Source: Rhodospirillales bacterium (GTDB lineage Bacteria > Pseudomonadota > Alphaproteobacteria > Rhodospirillales > Casp-alpha2). From it: a DNA stretch of 9,773 bases. How positions within the stretch are numbered: position 1 is the stretch's first letter; every line of letters begins with the position of its first letter. A program made the translations under genes and the position numbers. The notes below the pieces were generated by a model, which searched no databases, was not told the origin of the DNA, and was given only the letters and a program-made list of their open reading frames with translations. The stretch lies in NCBI GenBank assembly GCA_028282185.1, contig JANQIJ010000042.1:1-9773 (forward strand), given 5' to 3'. Below are positions 6,472-9,773 of the stretch, piece by piece.

Positions 6472-7247
6472 GCCAAGACCTCGCTGAGGCGCGCCAACTG
6501 ATCCGCCGCCGTCAGATCAAGGCTGAGCGGCGTCACCGCGATCGCGTTGCGCGTGCAAGCTTCCAGGTCGGTACCCGCGCGGAACCGCTGTTCATCCCGT
6601 TGCATGCCGACCCAGAAGTAATCCTCGCCCCGAGGGTCCGTCCCTTGAAGGATGTCCGAACCGATCTTGCGCTTGCCCTGGCTGGCGACCTCGATCCCGG
6701 TGACCTGATCTGGCGGACAATCGGGAATGTTGACGTTCAACAGGCCGCCCGCCACATGCTCGTAATCCCGAAGGGCTTCCAGGATTTTGGGCACCCAGCG
6801 TTCCGAGGTTTCCCAGATGACGTTGCGATTGTCATCGTAAACCTGGCTGAAAGCGATCGATGGAATGCCCAGCAGCGCGCCTTCCATGGCCGCGGCCACG
6901 GTGCCCGAATAATGCACGTCCTCACCCAAGTTGCCGCCCCGGTTGACCCCCGACATGATGACGTCGGGCGGCGTCTCGGCCATCACCTTCAAGACGCCCA
7001 GAAGGACGCTGTCCGTCGGCGTGCCGTCCACGGCAAACCGTCCGTCGCTGACGTTCCTGATGCGTAACGGGCGCCGCAAGGTCAGGGAATGGCTGGTCGC
7101 CGATTGCTCGTTTTCCGGCGCCACGACCCAAACCTCGCGGGCCATGTCGCGTACCGCGTTTTCCAGAACCTTGATCCCCGGGGCATGGATGCCGTCGTCG
7201 TTGGAAATCAACACCCGGGCTCGGCGCAAGTCGATCCGCTGACTCAT
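6468..7247 (-). CDS. surE: 5'/3'-nucleotidase SurE
   Basis: Metal-dependent phosphatase that removes phosphate from nucleoside 5'- and 3'-monophosphates, and in E. coli also acts on short polyphosphate. It is linked to stationary-phase survival. The 259-residue form starts at the ATG at 7247. Family motifs: VLISNDDGIHAPG (12-24) with metal ligands D17/D18, the EQSATSHSLTL loop (47-57, S49), VDGTPTDSVLLG (73-84), MSGVNRGGNLGEDV (98-111, N102) and YSGTVAAAMEG (113-123). The reading frame stays open 25 codons further upstream, to 7322, but that part lies over the serS 3' end and does not resemble SurE. The ATG is 16 bp after the serS stop. A GAGGG at 7261-7265 is rather far (13 bases) and sits in a strong hairpin, so initiation may depend on serS translation. 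Confidence 0.97.
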   Translation of the reverse strand: MSQRIDLRRARVLISNDDGIHAPGIKVLENAVRDMAREVWVVAPENEQSATSHSLTLRRPLRIRNVSDGRFAVDGTPTDSVLLGVLKVMAETPPDVIMSGVNRGGNLGEDVHYSGTVAAAMEGALLGIPSIAFSQVYDDNRNVIWETSERWVPKILEALRDYEHVAGGLLNVNIPDCPPDQVTGIEVASQGKRKIGSDILQGTDPRGEDYFWVGMQRDEQRFRAGTDLEACTRNAIAVTPLSLDLTAADQLARLSEVLA

Positions 7248-7251
7248 TAGA

Positions 7252-7279
7252 GCCGGCCGTCCCTCAGCCGACGGCCGGC
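7252..7279 (-). promoter_or_regulatory. Perfect 10-bp inverted repeat over the serS stop, just before the surE start
   Basis: GCCGGCCGTC (7252-7261) and GACGGCCGGC (7270-7279) are exact reverse complements around an 8-base loop. In the mRNA the loop reads GGCUGAGG and contains the serS stop codon UGA (7264-7266) and the only plausible surE Shine-Dalgarno. The stem ends four bases before the surE AUG. No U-tract follows, so this is not a standard intrinsic terminator. A translational-coupling element is an inference. Confidence 0.5.
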
Positions 7280-8547
7280 GGCTGGATGATCTCCAACCCG
7301 CCCATGTAAGGCCGCAGAACATCGGGCACGCGGACGCTGCCGTCCGCCTGCTGATGGTTCTCCAGGACGCCGATCAGGGCCCGCCCCACGGCAACCCCGG
7401 AACCGTTCAGGGTATGCACGAAGCGGGTGCCCTTTTCGCCCTTCACCCGGCAGCGCGCCTTCATGCGCCGGGCCTGAAAATCCCAACAATTGGAGCAACT
7501 GGAAATTTCGCGGTAGGCGTCCTGACCGGGCAGCCAGATTTCGATGTCGTAGGTCTTGCGCGCGCCGAAACCCATGTCACCGGTGGACAGCACGACGATC
7601 CGGTACGGCAGACACAATCGCTGCAGCACCGTTTCCGCGCATTGGGTCATCCGTTCCAATTCGCCGTCGGACGTTTCCGGCGCCGAAACGGTGACCATTT
7701 CGACCTTCATGAACTGGTGCTGGCGGATCATCCCCCGGGTGTCCTTGCCGGCGGCGCCGGCTTCCGAGCGGTAACAGGCGGTCAGCGCCGCAAAACGCCT
7801 GGGCAGGGTGTCGTCATCGACGATCTCACCGGCCACCAAATTGGTCAGCGGGACTTCCGCCGTGGGGATCAACCAATACCCGTCCTCCGTATGGAACAGA
7901 TCTTCGGCGAATTTGGGCAACTGGCCCGTACCGAACATGCTGGCGTCGTTGACCAGGGTCGGCGGGTTGACCTCTGTCAGGCCGTGTTCGTTGACATGGA
8001 CGTCGAGCATGAAATTGGCGATCGCCCGTTCCATCCGGGCCAGGGCGCCCGACAGAACGACGAACCGCGCCCCGGCAAGTTTCGCCGCGCGCTCGAAATC
8101 CATCATGCCCAGGCCTTCGCCGATGGCGACATGATCCCGGGTCGCGAAATCAAACGCCGGCGGTTCGCCCCAGGTGCGAATTTCCTCGTTCGCCGTCTCG
8201 TCCGCACCGTCGGGGACATCGGGCGCCGGAAGGTTGGGCAGGCCGGCCAATGCTTCGTCCAGCGCCGCCTGGGCGTCCCGCGCCTCGGCCTCGGCGGCGG
8301 CTTGGGCCTCCTTCGATTGCGAGACCTTGGCGATCACGTCCGCCACGTCCTCGCCGCGGGCCTTGGCGGCGCCAATCTCCTTGGACAGGGCGTTGCGCTC
8401 GGTCTGGATTTCCTGGGCCCGGGTTTCCGCGCCGCGTCGGCGCGTGTCCAGGTCGATCAATTGCCGGGCGGCGGGGTCCAAGCCGCGCCGAGCTAGGCCG
8501 GCGTCGAAGTCATCGGGGTTCTCGCGGATCCATTTTATATCGAACAT
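7264..8547 (-). CDS. serS: Seryl-tRNA synthetase
   Basis: Class II aminoacyl-tRNA synthetase that activates serine with ATP and charges tRNA-Ser (and tRNA-Sec where present). At 427 residues it is of normal length. The N-terminal helical arm (about 27-105), rich in Arg, Glu and Ala, is the coiled coil that grips the tRNA long variable arm. The catalytic core shows a motif 1 region NPPTLVNDASMFGTGQLPKF (194-213), the serine-site TAEVPL (229-234) and motif 2 CYRSEAGAAGKDTRGMIRQHQF (258-279). It also has EISSCSNCWDFQARR (347-361) and motif 3 NGSGVAVGRALIGVLEN (381-397). The ATG at 8547 has AGGA (8555-8558) seven bases upstream. It is separated from tatC by 249 bp holding a promoter candidate, so it probably heads the serS-surE-pcm-nlpD operon. 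Confidence 0.99.
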   Translation of the reverse strand: MFDIKWIRENPDDFDAGLARRGLDPAARQLIDLDTRRRGAETRAQEIQTERNALSKEIGAAKARGEDVADVIAKVSQSKEAQAAAEAEARDAQAALDEALAGLPNLPAPDVPDGADETANEEIRTWGEPPAFDFATRDHVAIGEGLGMMDFERAAKLAGARFVVLSGALARMERAIANFMLDVHVNEHGLTEVNPPTLVNDASMFGTGQLPKFAEDLFHTEDGYWLIPTAEVPLTNLVAGEIVDDDTLPRRFAALTACYRSEAGAAGKDTRGMIRQHQFMKVEMVTVSAPETSDGELERMTQCAETVLQRLCLPYRIVVLSTGDMGFGARKTYDIEIWLPGQDAYREISSCSNCWDFQARRMKARCRVKGEKGTRFVHTLNGSGVAVGRALIGVLENHQQADGSVRVPDVLRPYMGGLEIIQPPAVG

Positions 8548-8652
8548 CGGTCGGTCCTGGCGTCGGTTTCAGCGTCGGAAAAGTCTGCCGAGATGCCGCG
8601 CGACCGGTGGTCCCCAGGCATAGAGGTTGCCGTTCGCGGGCGACGTCTTGAC

Positions 8653-8681
8653 CTTATAGGCGGGCATCCCGCCGCCGTCCA
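8653..8681 (-). promoter_or_regulatory. Candidate sigma70-type promoter for serS-surE-pcm-nlpD
   Basis: On the minus strand TGGACG (8676-8681, 4/6 to -35) and TATAAG (8653-8658, 5/6 to -10) are separated by exactly 17 bases. Transcription would begin near 8646, leaving a leader of about 98 bases before the serS ATG. A hairpin (GGCGGG-ATG-CCCGCC, 8659-8673) occupies most of the spacer. Upstream of the promoter, a bulged hairpin (8704-8728; CCTG/CAGG and AGCA/TGCT arms) without a U-tract is the only terminator-like structure seen after tatC. The remaining gap holds nothing I recognise with confidence. Confidence 0.45.
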
Positions 8682-8796
8682 GGGGCCGCCGAGACAGACG
8701 CCAAGCACCTGAAAACCAGGGGGTTGCTGGGCCGCCTCGGCATCTTTGCCCGCCGCCCCGGACCAGCGAAAGGAAGGGATTCGCCGCCCGCTGCGG

Positions 8797-9741
8797 CTAG
8801 CTGCCCTTGCCGGGTTCGGTGCCGCCGCCGTCATCGGGATCGAAGTCCTTGTCCCAATCGTCATCGTCGCCGGTTCCCGCCGCCGCCTTCTCGGCCGGCG
8901 GGTCGTCTTCCAGACCGTCCAGGTCCTCGTCCTCGGCATCGGGATCGATCCCCTTCTTGCGCTCGATAATACGCACGCAATAGATCGACACCTCGTAGAG
9001 CATGATCGTCGGGATCGCCAGGCCGATCTGGCTGATCACGTCCGGCGGGGTCAGGATCGCCGCGGCGACGAAGGCGACGACGATGGCGTATTTCCGCTTG
9101 GCCCGCATGCCCTTGGACGAAACCACGCCGACCTGGGCCAAAAGGGTCATGACCACCGGCAATTCGAAACACAGGCCGAAGGCGAAGATCAGTTGCATGA
9201 CCAAGGACAGGTACTGATCGACCTTGGCTTCCAACTGGATCGGCAACGAGCCGTCGACGCCGACGCTTTCGAAGCCCAGGAAGAACTTCCAGGCCACGGG
9301 AAAGATAAAGTAGTAGACCAGCGCGCCGCCGATGAAGAACAGGATGGGCGTGGCGATCAGGAAAGGCGCGAGGGCCTTTTTCTCGTGCTTATAGAGGCCC
9401 GGCGCGACGAATCCCCAGAACTGGATGGCGATGAACGGAAAAGCGATGAACAAGGCGGCGAAGAATGACACCTTGATGTAGGTGAAGAACGCCTCGTGCA
9501 ACGCCGTGAAGATCAGGCGCCGCTCGCCGCCCAATTCCTCCATGACGTCGGCCAGCGGCCGGACAAGGAAAGCGTAGATATGCTCGGCCACGCCGTATGC
9601 GGCGAAAAACAGAACGATGATCGCGACGAAACACCAGATCAGCCGCTGGCGCAGCTCATTCAGGTGTTCCAAAAGTGGCATTTTCGATTCGTCCGCACCG
9701 GCGCCCACGCCACCATCGGCCGCCGCCACCGATTTCGGCAC
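8797..9741 (-). CDS. tatC: Sec-independent (twin-arginine) translocase subunit TatC with acidic C-terminal tail
   Basis: Six-helix inner-membrane core of the Tat system; it recognises twin-arginine signal peptides and recruits TatA for export of folded proteins. Family landmarks: MPLLEHLNELRQRL (21-34; E29 and R31 match signal-contact E15/R17 of E. coli), FVAPGLYKHEKK (111-122, E120), FGLCFELPV (188-196, E193) and AILTPPDVISQ (228-238, D234). After the last helix (about 240-258) come about 50 residues very rich in Asp and Glu that E. coli TatC lacks. The start is uncertain. The GTG at 9741 gives 314 residues, internal GTGs and the ATG at 9681 (294 residues) are possible, and the frame stays open to the window edge. 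No strong Shine-Dalgarno decides. A TAA at 9752-9754 in another frame could end an upstream gene; tatB is expected there. Confidence 0.96.
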   Translation of the reverse strand: MPKSVAAADGGVGAGADESKMPLLEHLNELRQRLIWCFVAIIVLFFAAYGVAEHIYAFLVRPLADVMEELGGERRLIFTALHEAFFTYIKVSFFAALFIAFPFIAIQFWGFVAPGLYKHEKKALAPFLIATPILFFIGGALVYYFIFPVAWKFFLGFESVGVDGSLPIQLEAKVDQYLSLVMQLIFAFGLCFELPVVMTLLAQVGVVSSKGMRAKRKYAIVVAFVAAAILTPPDVISQIGLAIPTIMLYEVSIYCVRIIERKKGIDPDAEDEDLDGLEDDPPAEKAAAGTGDDDDWDKDFDPDDGGGTEPGKGS

Positions 9742-9773
9742 GGCGTTGTATTTAATGGCAACGCCGGTTGTCT

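Noticed and set aside
4681..6501. 606-codon plus-strand ORF
   Set aside because: It lies antisense to the nlpD-like gene and pcm, both of which show clear family motifs. The product is Arg/Gly/Pro-rich without any recognisable domain, as expected of a GC-rich shadow frame.
7248..7322. 25-codon N-terminal extension of surE
   Set aside because: It overlaps the coding end of serS and has no SurE-like sequence. SurE proteins normally begin close to the NDDG motif, which fits the ATG at 7247.
7354..8496. 380-codon plus-strand ORF
   Set aside because: Antisense shadow of serS, which has all class II motifs intact.
8797..8799. tatC TAG read through into the 75 open codons that follow in the same frame
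   Set aside because: Another frame is open across the same stretch, so lack of stops only reflects GC richness. TatC is already complete before the TAG.
1..9773. Search for tRNA, rRNA, CRISPR arrays, insertion sequences, phage or defence genes
   Set aside because: No cloverleaf-like segment, regularly spaced repeat, transposase-like ORF or terminal inverted repeat was seen by eye. Gene order and composition look like uninterrupted core genome.

Overview
The window is a GC-rich stretch (high G/C at third codon positions) of an alphaproteobacterial chromosome, most likely Rhodospirillales-like. This rests on protein character and gene order, not on a database search. No mobile element, CRISPR array, rRNA or tRNA was recognised, and no novel multi-gene system. 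It is a compact housekeeping neighbourhood for protein export, envelope maintenance and protein/nucleotide repair. The interest lies in details: tails, degenerate catalytic sites, gene junctions and starts.

Right half, transcribed right to left (minus strand): tatC (twin-arginine translocase core, with a long acidic C-terminal tail), a 249-bp gap with a good sigma70-type promoter candidate, then serS, surE, pcm and an nlpD-type LysM/LytM lipoprotein. These last four are tightly packed: 16 bp, a 4-bp GTGA overlap, and 3 bp. serS–surE is bridged by a perfect 10-bp inverted repeat. The surE-pcm-nlpD order is the same as in enterobacteria. The LytM domain has lost most metal and catalytic residues, so it is probably an amidase activator and not a peptidase.

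Middle: one plus-strand gene, 3914-4771, encodes a DUF815-type P-loop AAA ATPase. It is convergent with nlpD (14 bp apart) and divergent from yajC across a 236-bp promoter region.

Left half (minus strand): yajC, secD, secF and a Mth938-domain (NDUFAF3-like) gene, separated by 58, 18 and 25 bp, form one probable operon for the SecDF-YajC accessory complex of the Sec translocon. The last 102 bp at the left edge hold no recognisable gene, but carry an AT-rich promoter-like site pointing out of the window.

Together the genes cover Sec-dependent (SecD/SecF/YajC) and Sec-independent (TatC) export, cell-wall remodelling at division (NlpD-like), seryl-tRNA charging, and stress-survival repair (SurE, Pcm). 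YajC, SecF and TatC all end in low-complexity tails, strongly charged in YajC and TatC and mildly acidic in SecF.
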